The notes below the pieces were generated by a model. The model saw only the letters and a list, made by a program, of their open reading frames with translations, was not told where the DNA came from and searched no databases. A program made the translations under genes and the position numbers. DNA of 51,510 nt from Balneolales bacterium (GTDB lineage Bacteria; Bacteroidota; Rhodothermia; Balneolales; Natronogracilivirgulaceae), in assembly GCA_007132975.1 (NCBI GenBank), contig SLNO01000005.1, positions 1 through 51,510 on the forward strand. Reading direction: 5' to 3'. This document shows positions 43,990 through 51,510 of the stretch, piece by piece (positions within the stretch are counted from its first letter, which is position 1; every line of letters begins with the position of its first letter).

Positions 43990-46053
43990 TTAGAGCGCCA
44001 GGCTGAATCCCGCATAAATGGCGCGGCCAGGCGCCGGCTCATAGTATCGCCCGAAATTGGCGTTGATGCTTACCGAGCTGTTGTAGCGGGCATTGGCCAG
44101 ATTGTTGACCGTGAGGAAAGGTGACACCCGGATATGGTCGGTTACTGCGATGCCCTGGTGGGACAGGTTCAGATGGAACACCTCGAATCCCGGGTTGGTG
44201 GCCGTGTTGGCATTGTCCGTGTAATATGAATCCACGATTTCTGAGGACATTGATACCCGATAGCTCCCCGGAGTAAGGGTCAGGGACGAAACAAGCCGAT
44301 GCTGCGGGATGCCCGGAAGCGTGTTTCCACGTTCAAAGGTTGCCTGTTCGCCATCGGATACCGATTCCCGGAATGTGAATTCACTGTAGTTGTAGCCGGC
44401 GGCCAGTTCCATCCAGCCTGCTGGCTGCCAGCGCAACGAAATTTCGAGGCCGCCATGACGGGTACTGCCGGCATTTCGGTAAAAATCACGGTCTCCGCCC
44501 TCCTCGGTGCGGTAACTGATGAGTTGGTCGCGGACGTTCATGCGAAACACCGCTATTTCGTAGCGCAAGTGCAGTGGTGACCATACGCCTCGAAACCCTG
44601 CCTCGAGACCGGTTGCGCGCTCGGGGTTGATGTCCGGATTGAAACCACCGGTCATATCCGGACGATTGACCAGCTCGGTCGTGGTGGGCGTTTCAAATGA
44701 AGTGCCAAAGCTGGCGTAAGCCAGGCCTGGAGCAGTTGACCATGACAACCCGACTGACGGACTAACTGCCGTGAAACTGCGGCTCCCCGAACGGTCTTCA
44801 CCGCCTGTAAGAAGACGGTCACTGTTCTCAAACCGGATGGCATCGGCCCGCAACCCTGCTGAAACGTTGAATCGACGGAAATCGGTTGCAAGCCTGCCGG
44901 AAACAGCCCCATTCAGTACCGTCTCGTGTTGATCGATGGTCAGCGGTCCGCGATCAAAATCACCCACATAACCGAAGTTCCGGCGGTCATCAGATTGAAT
45001 GGCTCCGTCCACACCGATGCCCCATCGCATGAACCCATATTTCCCCTGCATGGTGACACGCGTGCCGGCCATAAGCCGGTCCACCTCGATATCAGCGAAA
45101 GGGAGCGGGTTGTGCAGCGAGCGGGCCGTGCCGAATACCGTCGCCTGCCAGCTGCGGGCTTCACCTTCCGAGCGAAGCGTAAGTCCAAGCTGGCCCTGCC
45201 TCCACGTCTTGCCGGCCGAAGCGTTTTGAAAGAGTGCCGCCGCCTGACGCCGGTTCTCCTGCAGGTCCGTTTCACTGAGACTGCCGGGGTGGCGGGTGTC
45301 GGGCGCATCCACAAAAGCCCCGCTCACCTGCAGCTCCCGCCCGGATGGCAATTGCCAGTTCATATGCCCCGTCATCCGGAACACTTCATGCTTGCTGTGG
45401 TCACGGTAGCCGTCCCGCTGCAGCCAGGAGGCATTCAGATGATAGCCGCGCGGACCATCCCGGTGCGTGCCCTGTACCTGCGCGCTGTATGTTCCGAATG
45501 CGCCACCGTAAATGCGCGTGCGCAGCGATGTATCATAGCTGGCGGGTTGGGTGGACAAAAACAGTGTGCCGCCCCCGGCGTTGCCCCAGAAGAAAGAACT
45601 GGGTCCGCGCACCACCTCGATCTGCCGGACCATCGCCGGATCCAGGATATCCATCACGGTCTGCCCGTCAGGCACCGTGAGCGGAATGTCATCCAGAAGC
45701 ACATATATGCCCCGCACTCCGAAGGCTGTGCGCCAGCCCATACCGCGGATCGATACCCGCTCGCCCAGCGCATAGTTCTGCCGGTCGTTGACCCAGAGTC
45801 CGGGGATTCCGGCGGCAACCTGGTCGAAACTGAACGCCGGTTCACTGCCCTGTTCTTCTATGGTGCGCGTCCTGACGGACACGGAAAAAGGCGCGCTGGC
45901 TTCGGTTTCGGTATCGCGGGTGGCCTGGATCTCGATCTCGGACAGGTCGTAGCGGAGCGTATCCGGTTCAGGGGACTGCGCCACTGCCGGAAATACCAGC
46001 CAAAGAAGAAGCATAAGCGTAAGGAGTGCAGGCAGAACTGCATTGCGGCTCAT
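43990..46053 (-). CDS. TonB-dependent outer-membrane receptor (siderophore/vitamin type)
   Basis: A receptor of about 687 residues without the carboxypeptidase-like N-domain of the other two. A signal peptide (ALLTLMLLLWLVFPAVAQ) is followed by a TonB-box-like stretch around YDLSEIEIQATRDTETEA and a plug with RVSIRGMGWRTAFGVRGIYVLLDDIPLTVPDGQ. The plug also has EVVRGPSSFFWGNAGGGTLFL. The barrel ends in YAGFSLAL. This layout matches receptors for iron chelates, cobalamin or similar small ligands. ATG 46053 starts the signal peptide cleanly; the frame also has ATG 46092. The 228-bp upstream spacer shows no cobalamin or TPP riboswitch pattern, and no partner genes flank it. Confidence 0.9.
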   Translation of the reverse strand: MSRNAVLPALLTLMLLLWLVFPAVAQSPEPDTLRYDLSEIEIQATRDTETEASAPFSVSVRTRTIEEQGSEPAFSFDQVAAGIPGLWVNDRQNYALGERVSIRGMGWRTAFGVRGIYVLLDDIPLTVPDGQTVMDILDPAMVRQIEVVRGPSSFFWGNAGGGTLFLSTQPASYDTSLRTRIYGGAFGTYSAQVQGTHRDGPRGYHLNASWLQRDGYRDHSKHEVFRMTGHMNWQLPSGRELQVSGAFVDAPDTRHPGSLSETDLQENRRQAAALFQNASAGKTWRQGQLGLTLRSEGEARSWQATVFGTARSLHNPLPFADIEVDRLMAGTRVTMQGKYGFMRWGIGVDGAIQSDDRRNFGYVGDFDRGPLTIDQHETVLNGAVSGRLATDFRRFNVSAGLRADAIRFENSDRLLTGGEDRSGSRSFTAVSPSVGLSWSTAPGLAYASFGTSFETPTTTELVNRPDMTGGFNPDINPERATGLEAGFRGVWSPLHLRYEIAVFRMNVRDQLISYRTEEGGDRDFYRNAGSTRHGGLEISLRWQPAGWMELAAGYNYSEFTFRESVSDGEQATFERGNTLPGIPQHRLVSSLTLTPGSYRVSMSSEIVDSYYTDNANTATNPGFEVFHLNLSHQGIAVTDHIRVSPFLTVNNLANARYNSSVSINANFGRYYEPAPGRAIYAGFSLAL

Positions 46054-46281
46054 GATGGCATCTCGGTTTCCATTACGGAGGGAGTGAGTCATTTCGGACG
46101 GACCTGGTTGAAGTAAACGGCTCTGATTGGTTCATGTGGATAAACATGGAGCACTCCACAGGCGTTCACAAAACCCATCCCATGCCAGCCGCCCTGTAGC
46201 ATTGAGCAGCACGGAAAATCTGCAATCCGCTGCCATAACCGTGCGTCAATCCACCCGACGAATCCGGAGGCAGGATCTGCG

Positions 46282-47676
46282 TCACCCGGGTTTTCCCACC
46301 TCCACATTCTCCCTGTCTTCCCTTAGCTTTTCATGGATCAACTCAAAGAGTTCGATTTTGTGCTTTTCTGAGAAACGGTAACGGCTGGATGAGGCCATAT
46401 TGCCCAGCAGACGGCTCATCCTGACCAGTTCCGTGGGATCCAGATCCTTGCGGATGGTCACCTGTTCCGTGTTGGCGGCAGTGCGGTTGTACAGGACGGC
46501 CACAACCTGACGCAGCCGGTTGATGATCAGCATTCCCAACTCGGCGTGGAGCGCCTCCACCCGGACTTTCTCTTTGGAGGAGTCAAATCCGCCGAATGTG
46601 ACAAGGTCCATGGGCGATATGTCTTTCAGATAGGCCAGGGCGCCTCCTCCCAGACCCAGCGAAGCCGTGAAAATCCCGAATGTGAGCCCGCCTGCCGCTG
46701 TATCCAGCGCCGCGCCGATCCCACCGCCGACGATGGCATTCACCATTGCCCGCTGGTGTACGGAAAGGTTTTTCCTGCGCACCGTGGCATCAAACAGATC
46801 GTTATCCGCAATCTCCTGCTCAAACGCCACATCCACAGAAAGTCCGAACCGGCGGGTGATATCTTTTTGCGCCTCATCGAGACAGCTGCGGACAAACTGC
46901 CTGACCTGTGCCAGCAGCTCTTCCCGATGCTCCCCCTCGTCCCGGGCAGCATCAAAAGGGACCTCGAATTCCCTGTCATAGACCCTGATGATCGTTCTGC
47001 GGATAATGCGTGCGCACTCTTCCAGCGTCTTCTCACGCTGCCGCCGAAGTGCATCGATCACACGGTTCAGCGGCGCCTCCCACTCATCATCAAGATGGCT
47101 GAATGCACCCAGTACCCTGAGTTTTTCATCAAAGGAGGTTTTGTGCGGATTGAAAACCTTGATATTGTTGAAATAATCGGTGAGGCCGGAGCGCCACGAC
47201 TCCAGATGGTGCTCACCGTCGATAGGATTGAGGATGGCGATGCGCGGAAGCCGGGTGAACTTGATCAGCTCGATCTCCCTGAGGTACTCCGACTTGCTGA
47301 ATTTCCGAGAGCAGTCCGCCACATAAACAATGCACGCATAGTCCACAACTGGCTTGAAAATCTCCAGCTCAAAGAGAAAATCCTCATGACCTTCATAGGT
47401 TTCAATGAATCTCCGCAGGATTTCTACGGGATGGTCCGACTCCTGAATGCCCCAACCGGTCAGGACTTCGTGCATTTCGGCGGCGTTTTCAAATCCGGGC
47501 GTATCCCAGAGCGTGAACAGCGTTTCCCCGTCAAGTTCGAAGGGATAGGAGACGGATTTGGTCGTGGTCCGCGCATACGGACCCACCACCACCGAAGCAT
47601 CATTGGTCATCGCCTTTACAAATGTGCTCTTTCCCTTGTTGGGAGCTCCTGTTACAACAAATACCGGATGTTTCAT
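46282..47676 (-). CDS. DUF3482-type GTPase
   Basis: A 464-residue protein with an N-terminal Era/TrmE-like GTPase domain and a DUF3482 C-terminal part. Walker A is GAPNKGKST (residues 10-18), with threonines at 37-39 for G2 and DTPG at 58-61 for G3. The G4 site is NPID (150-153) in place of NKxD, which could weaken guanine choice. Around residues 318-355 is a glycine-rich hydrophobic stretch (GGGIGAALDTAAGGLTFGIF) likely to lie in or on the membrane. It overlaps the DUF2868 gene by four bases (ATGA). The two domains are known as a gene pair in other bacteria, function unknown. Confidence 0.85.
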   Translation of the reverse strand: MKHPVFVVTGAPNKGKSTFVKAMTNDASVVVGPYARTTTKSVSYPFELDGETLFTLWDTPGFENAAEMHEVLTGWGIQESDHPVEILRRFIETYEGHEDFLFELEIFKPVVDYACIVYVADCSRKFSKSEYLREIELIKFTRLPRIAILNPIDGEHHLESWRSGLTDYFNNIKVFNPHKTSFDEKLRVLGAFSHLDDEWEAPLNRVIDALRRQREKTLEECARIIRRTIIRVYDREFEVPFDAARDEGEHREELLAQVRQFVRSCLDEAQKDITRRFGLSVDVAFEQEIADNDLFDATVRRKNLSVHQRAMVNAIVGGGIGAALDTAAGGLTFGIFTASLGLGGGALAYLKDISPMDLVTFGGFDSSKEKVRVEALHAELGMLIINRLRQVVAVLYNRTAANTEQVTIRKDLDPTELVRMSRLLGNMASSSRYRFSEKHKIELFELIHEKLREDRENVEVGKPG

Positions 47677-49223
47677 ATTCTATGGCTTTCAATCACGTTT
47701 CGGCTGTCGAAAACCAACCGTTTGCTGCCAAAACGCAGGTTCATATCGTCCACGCGTTTTCGCCATGTGGCTTCGTCGGCTTCGGTCCGACCCTGGTCTT
47801 CTTCGATTACCGGCAGGATGATGATCCTTGATTTCGGCGCCTCCCGCTCCAGCAGGGCCATCCTCTTCTCGAAATGCAGCCTTGGCGCCTCCCAGAGCGG
47901 CGCAAGGATGAGGATGTCACAATTGCCGTGCTTGATGGATGCGCGGGCGGCATCGGTAACGGCCTTTTGATCATGATCCAAGGATCGCAGGCCGCCAATC
48001 CCATGCATGCCGACAACCTGGCGGCTGAGTACATTTCGGACGCCCGACTCGTCCGTGACATCGAGACCCCATGTCAGCACAATGCATTTTGCCGATGGTG
48101 CGATCTTGTCACCGATTGCGGGTCCGACGGGCTCCACCTGCCGGTTCCCGTCATGCTTGCCTACCGTGACCAGTGACTGTTCCATGAAACCCAGAATCTC
48201 CCTGCTGGAATCGGACGAAACTGTTGCAGTATCTGCAGTTATGCGAAACCACCAGCGGAAAAAAAACCATGCCAACACCCTTGGCAACAATCCGTAGAAC
48301 AGCATGGCCATGATGATAAACTTCCACCACTGTCCCGACGAAACGGCTTGATAGCCAATACTATCCGCCCGATAGAAACGGGTGGCCTCAACGGTAGCGG
48401 CATCCACCACCGCGGCAGGCACCATGCTGCGCCAGGGCGCGGAGATGGTGTTGGTTATGGCGTAAATTGTCTCCCCGCTAACTTCAAGCGTCGAGCTCCA
48501 TGCAAATGCCAGATCGGTGAATGCTACCTGGGAAAGGATCCATCCCAAGGCTGCAACTATGTACAGCACACCCGCCAGTTGCAGGTTTTTTCTGAGATAG
48601 TTGCCGGCCGGCGCGAAGTGAACGAGCCAGTTTTCCGTAAGCTGCTGACGCACGGATGCGGGCAAGTCCTGTGCCGCTTTTTGAATGATGGATTGTGCAG
48701 GCCGCTCGATCCACCACAGCAGTATTGGAATATGACGGGACCCTTTTTTGGGCCAAAGTGCGTATCCAACAGAAAAAAGCAGGATAAGCAGCGGGAGCAG
48801 GCCAAAGACGGCCAGGACCGGCAGGACATTAATCGGCACGGTGCCGTCATAGCGGAACAGCCAGGCGGCCGCGCCCAAACCTGCCGATACCGCCAGTGCC
48901 GCCATGACAACCGCAGCCAGGCGCAGGAGGGCTTCGATACGTCTGGCCGCATTGCGTGCATCATCGGGCATGAAAGCCTTGTACCATGTCCGGATCCTGC
49001 GGATCTCAGTGCCGCCTCCCGCTTCTTGCTCATCGAGACGCCTCCCAAGCTGCCGGTAGCTGCGCACCTCTGCGCTGCTGACCCGGCCCGCATCGAACAG
49101 GGCCAGGCCGACAAGCAGTTCGAGTCTGGATGGATTCCTGCGGTCGGGTTCGTTCATGAATGCTTTTACATGGTTGCTGATATAAAAAGCACGCGATTCA
49201 GCTCGATCAGATGGATATGCCAT
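47673..49223 (-). CDS. DUF2868-type membrane protein
   Basis: A protein of about 516 residues with four hydrophobic segments: LLRLAAVVMAALAVSAGL, VLPVLAVFGLLPLLILLF, LAGVLYIVAALGWIL and KFIIMAMLFYGLLPRVLAW. Between the third and fourth is a loop of about 60 residues. The last 170 residues form a soluble alpha/beta domain (IVLTWGLDVTDES, DILILAPLWEAPRL, RIIILPVIEED). This layout fits DUF2868. The ATG at 49223 is preferred; a TTG at 49271 keeps the frame open for 16 more residues and cannot be excluded. The stop overlaps the DUF3482 start, so the pair is made together and likely forms one membrane complex. Confidence 0.82.
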   Translation of the reverse strand: MAYPSDRAESRAFYISNHVKAFMNEPDRRNPSRLELLVGLALFDAGRVSSAEVRSYRQLGRRLDEQEAGGGTEIRRIRTWYKAFMPDDARNAARRIEALLRLAAVVMAALAVSAGLGAAAWLFRYDGTVPINVLPVLAVFGLLPLLILLFSVGYALWPKKGSRHIPILLWWIERPAQSIIQKAAQDLPASVRQQLTENWLVHFAPAGNYLRKNLQLAGVLYIVAALGWILSQVAFTDLAFAWSSTLEVSGETIYAITNTISAPWRSMVPAAVVDAATVEATRFYRADSIGYQAVSSGQWWKFIIMAMLFYGLLPRVLAWFFFRWWFRITADTATVSSDSSREILGFMEQSLVTVGKHDGNRQVEPVGPAIGDKIAPSAKCIVLTWGLDVTDESGVRNVLSRQVVGMHGIGGLRSLDHDQKAVTDAARASIKHGNCDILILAPLWEAPRLHFEKRMALLEREAPKSRIIILPVIEEDQGRTEADEATWRKRVDDMNLRFGSKRLVFDSRNVIESHRI

Positions 49224-49360
49224 TATCCGGCGAATGCGTGCCACATCAATTTCGTCCTTTGGAAAATACAACCAATTCCGGCACTTTCCACTTCCACGTC
49301 GCTAACATGCATATGGCATTGAAGGCATAACTTTTACATTTTACCCTCGTATATGCAGAG

Positions 49361-49453
49361 GAACGGTCTGATATCCAGAAGAATGATTAGATATCCAGAA
49401 AAATGGTCAGATATTCAGAAGATCAGTGAGATATCAGAAGAGTGGTCGGGATG
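49361..49453. repeat. 20-bp tandem array upstream of the DUF4097 gene
   Basis: Four and a half units of 20 bp (one is 19): 49361-49380, 49381-49400, 49401-49420, 49421-49439 and a partial unit. The core is GATATCCAGAA followed by a variable GAATGGTCA-like half; GATATC is itself palindromic. The array ends about 20 bp before the AAGGAG (49473-49478) of the DUF4097 gene. A 20-bp period is close to two helical turns and not a multiple of three, so coding is unlikely. Confidence 0.85.
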
Positions 49454-49484
49454 CTTTTTTTTAAACTTGGAAAAGGAGTGAATC

Positions 49485-50450
49485 ATGTATTGGAAAGGTT
49501 GGGTACTAATTCTTATCGGGGTAATGTTTCTGATGTCGGGTGCTATTTCAGGAAGCGGGACCGGTTTTTTGTCGCATGTTTTCGCCGGCGGCAAAGGATC
49601 GAACTTGCAGAACAAGACGGTCTGGCATGATGAGAGGGTCCCGGTGACTGTCCCTGCGTGGCTTAATGCCAGCACCTTTGGCGGATCGGTAACGGTATCA
49701 TCGCACGATCACGACGAGATCATGGTCCGCATCTATGTCAGGCAGAATAACCGTTGGCTCGCCGGTTCCGATGACGCTCCCGTTGAAGTGACCATCACCG
49801 ACGCCCCTGACGGTCTGGAGGTTACCGCGGAACGCAAGCGGAACGGCATATTCCGGAATATCAGCAATGTTTCGGTTTCCTATGACATTCTCGTACCCAG
49901 GCAAACGGAAGTACGTGCAAAAACCAGCGGTGGAAGCGTCGCTGCATACGATATTGCCCACAATGTCTCGCTGATTACAAGCGGTGGACCGGTTACTGCG
50001 GAACGGGTCACCGGCGACGTACTGGCGCGGACTTCCGGCGGAACGGTTACCGTACGCGATGTAACCGGCGATCTGACGGCACGCACCAGCGGTGGCGGCA
50101 TCAGCATTGCCAACGCAACCGGCAAGATTTCAGCCAACACCAGTGGCGGCTCCGTGCGCCTTGAAAACGTGGCCGGGGCCATTGATGCCCGCACCAGCGG
50201 CGGATCCATAAACGCCCGCATAGCACAACTGCAGGATCATCTCACCCTGCACACATCGGGCGGATCGATCAACGTCCGGCTGCCCCGGGATACTGGTATG
50301 GATTTACGCGCTTCGGGTTCGAGTGTATCGGCAGACCTGGACGATCTTGACGCCAACATCTCACAGCGAAATGTAGATGGCTCGGTTCTTGGAGGCGGAA
50401 TTCCGGTGAGTATCCGGACATCCGGAGGCAGCGTCCGCGTCTCCCATTAA
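49485..50450 (+). CDS. DUF4097-family beta-repeat protein
   Basis: A 321-residue protein with an N-terminal membrane segment or signal (WVLILIGVMFLMSGAI) and then a DUF4097 domain. From about residue 145 to the end, TSGG motifs recur about every 19-21 residues: KTSGGSVAAYD, ARTSGGTVTVRD, ARTSGGGISIAN, ANTSGGSVRLEN, ARTSGGSINARI, HTSGGSINVRL and RTSGGSVRVSH. Such spacing predicts a right-handed beta-helix with the Ser-Gly-Gly turns stacked. Family function is unknown; some members are secreted, others attached to the inner membrane. AAGGAG at 49473-49478, six bases before ATG, is a strong ribosome-binding site. Tandem DNA arrays flank the gene on both sides. Confidence 0.88.
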   Translation: MYWKGWVLILIGVMFLMSGAISGSGTGFLSHVFAGGKGSNLQNKTVWHDERVPVTVPAWLNASTFGGSVTVSSHDHDEIMVRIYVRQNNRWLAGSDDAPVEVTITDAPDGLEVTAERKRNGIFRNISNVSVSYDILVPRQTEVRAKTSGGSVAAYDIAHNVSLITSGGPVTAERVTGDVLARTSGGTVTVRDVTGDLTARTSGGGISIANATGKISANTSGGSVRLENVAGAIDARTSGGSINARIAQLQDHLTLHTSGGSINVRLPRDTGMDLRASGSSVSADLDDLDANISQRNVDGSVLGGGIPVSIRTSGGSVRVSH

Positions 50451-50547
50451 AATGCTGCTAATTCATGTCTAAACTCTGGAAAAAGCCATTCTAAAGCGGC
50501 CATCAACGCCTGTTGCCAGATTCAATCTGTTCTGAAACACTCTTCGT

Positions 50548-50699
50548 GTGGATGGGCGTGAGTGCTTGTGGATGCGCGTGAGTGCATGTGGACGAGTTGC
50601 TGCATGTAGGCGCGTGGGTGTGCAGGTTCGTGGGCGTGTGAGCATCTGGATGCGTGTGAGTTCGGGTGAACGCGTGTGGATTCGGGTGGATGTGGTCCG
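50548..50699. repeat. GT-rich degenerate 20-bp tandem array
   Basis: Seven and a half degenerate units, mostly 20 bp (one is 18), beginning at 50548, 50568, 50588, 50606, 50626, 50646, 50666 and 50686. Typical units are GTGGATGCGCGTGAGTGC-like; the first two match at 18 of 20 positions. The plus strand is almost free of long A or C runs, so G/T strand bias is strong. It lies between the DUF4097 stop and the stop of the radical SAM gene (50719), both transcripts running into it. Confidence 0.8.
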
Positions 50700-50718
50700 C
50701 ACCCCGCACTCCCGGCTG

Positions 50719-51510
50719 TCACCAGAGGTCCAGTTCCCCCTGCGACGGTACCCTTCGGAAGTGCGCGGTTGAAAGTGCCGGACCGGAATCATCCAACCCG
50801 TGTTTGCGGCTGTGTATCAGAAACGTCTGCCGGACCTGCTCGGCAAACGGCCCCTGCCCCTTCATCCGGTAGCCGAACCGGGTGTCGTAGAGCTTTCCAC
50901 CTCGCAGCGATTTCATGCGGTTGAGTATCTTGTTTTTCCGGTCCGGGAAGTGTTGCTCGAGCCACGATTCAAAAAGCGGCGCCACCGCTCCGGGCAGCCT
51001 GAGCAGCACATAGTTGCCAAACGCTGCTCCCGCCCTGGCCGCCGCAGCCACCATGGCCGGCAGTTCCTCGTCGGTCAACCCCGGCACTACAGGCGCGAAC
51101 AGCACACCGACCGGGATGCCGGCACGCGACAGTTCATTTATTGCCTTAAGCCTGCGCTCCGGACGGCTGGTACGCGGTTCCATAATCTGAGTCAGATCCG
51201 CATTCAGCGAGGTGAGACTGATCATCACCCTGACGGCCTTGTGTCGCGCCATCTCTTCAAGGATGTCGATATCGCGCGTGACCATGTAGTTCTTGGTGAC
51301 GATCGTGAACGGGTTGCGGAACTCCGCCAGCACCTCCAGGCACCGGCGCGTGACCCCGAGCCGCCGCTCGACCGGCTGATAGGGATCGGTCACTCCACTC
51401 ACCGACAGCGTTTTCGGCTTCCATGACGGCCGCTGCAGCTGCTGCCTGAGCTTTTGCGCCGCATCCTTCTTGACCATGATCTTCGTCTCGAAATCGAGTC
51501 CGGGCGACAT
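50719..51510 (-). CDS. PA0069-family radical SAM protein (cut by right edge)
   Basis: The C-terminal 263 residues of a radical SAM protein of the SplB-related PA0069/COG1533 group; the start and the CxxxCxxC cluster motif lie beyond the right edge. The visible part begins MSPGLDFETKIMVKKDA, the segment that follows the cluster motif in this family. It continues with KTLSVSGVTDPYQPVERRL (the internal repeat of the barrel), TIVTKNYMVTRDIDIL, MISLTSLNADLTQIMEPR, GIPVGVLFAPVVPGLTDEE and VLLRLPGAVAPLFESWL. The reaction is unknown; the family was named for resemblance to spore photoproduct lyase. Its 3' end faces the GT-rich array. Confidence 0.9.
   Translation of the reverse strand: MSPGLDFETKIMVKKDAAQKLRQQLQRPSWKPKTLSVSGVTDPYQPVERRLGVTRRCLEVLAEFRNPFTIVTKNYMVTRDIDILEEMARHKAVRVMISLTSLNADLTQIMEPRTSRPERRLKAINELSRAGIPVGVLFAPVVPGLTDEELPAMVAAAARAGAAFGNYVLLRLPGAVAPLFESWLEQHFPDRKNKILNRMKSLRGGKLYDTRFGYRMKGQGPFAEQVRQTFLIHSRKHGLDDSGPALSTAHFRRVPSQGELDLW

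Noticed and set aside
43944-43990. Palindrome around ATGGCATTGCCAT and a repeated TAACGGCGGC beside the TonB receptor stop
   Set aside because: Short, at the 3' end of the gene, with no T run and no further copies seen. Probably chance.
46054-46281. Cobalamin or TPP riboswitch before the TonB receptor
   Set aside because: I looked for the B12 box and the TPP conserved cores on minus and found neither. A covariance search would be decisive.
49361-50699. The two 20-bp arrays as CRISPR
   Set aside because: There are no spacers of constant length between identical repeats; the units abut directly and are degenerate. No cas gene is in the window.

Overview
The window looks like chromosomal DNA of a Balneolaeota/Rhodothermota-type bacterium in the wider Bacteroidota group. 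Three secreted enzymes end in the type IX secretion (T9SS) sorting domain with the NYPNPFNP start typical of that group. There is a SusC/SusD pair, two GWxTD-family proteins and several TonB-dependent receptors, and the best promoter candidates have the Bacteroidota form TTTG-N19/20-TAnnTTTG. Base composition is moderately GC-rich, with AT-rich intergenic spacers. I saw no phage, transposase or CRISPR array.

Layout, left to right. Bases 1-10,580 are all on the minus strand: the 5' end of pyruvate kinase, then a SusC-SusD-lipoprotein uptake operon closed by a hairpin terminator, then two GWxTD-type proteins. Bases 10,745-15,901 (minus) form an overlapping operon of an RND adaptor, an RND permease and two FluC/CrcB fluoride channels. 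Bases 16,097-22,228 (minus) hold a sodium:solute symporter, an acetyltransferase, an ornithine/alanine-type racemase, an M23 peptidase, an M20 amidohydrolase and an alanine racemase. Together these suggest D-amino-acid or cell-wall peptide salvage. Bases 22,473-29,219 (plus) carry OsmC, an unusual histidine kinase, a MetZ-like sulfhydrylase, a TonB receptor with its lipoprotein partner, and an SRPBCC protein.

Bases 29,452-31,072 contain initiator tRNA-Met with its own promoter and terminator, back to back with lysine 6-aminotransferase. SDR, purL and a HAD phosphatase follow on minus. Bases 35,282-42,814 (plus) hold a redoxin and three T9SS cargo enzymes (phosphodiester glycosidase family, M28 peptidase, reprolysin-like metallopeptidase), with trmB among them. 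The right part has a YhcC-type radical SAM protein, a second TonB receptor, a translationally coupled DUF2868/DUF3482 membrane-GTPase pair, a DUF4097 beta-repeat protein with 20-bp tandem arrays on both sides, and a partial PA0069-type radical SAM protein.

The most unexpected structure is non-coding. A dispersed repeat with a monomer of about 95-101 bp occurs at three loci (about 8.0, 22.4 and 28.7 kb). At two of them its last ATGAAA is the start codon of the downstream gene. Two of the loci share a 117-bp inverted repeat (113/117 identical) that brackets about 20.6 kb.
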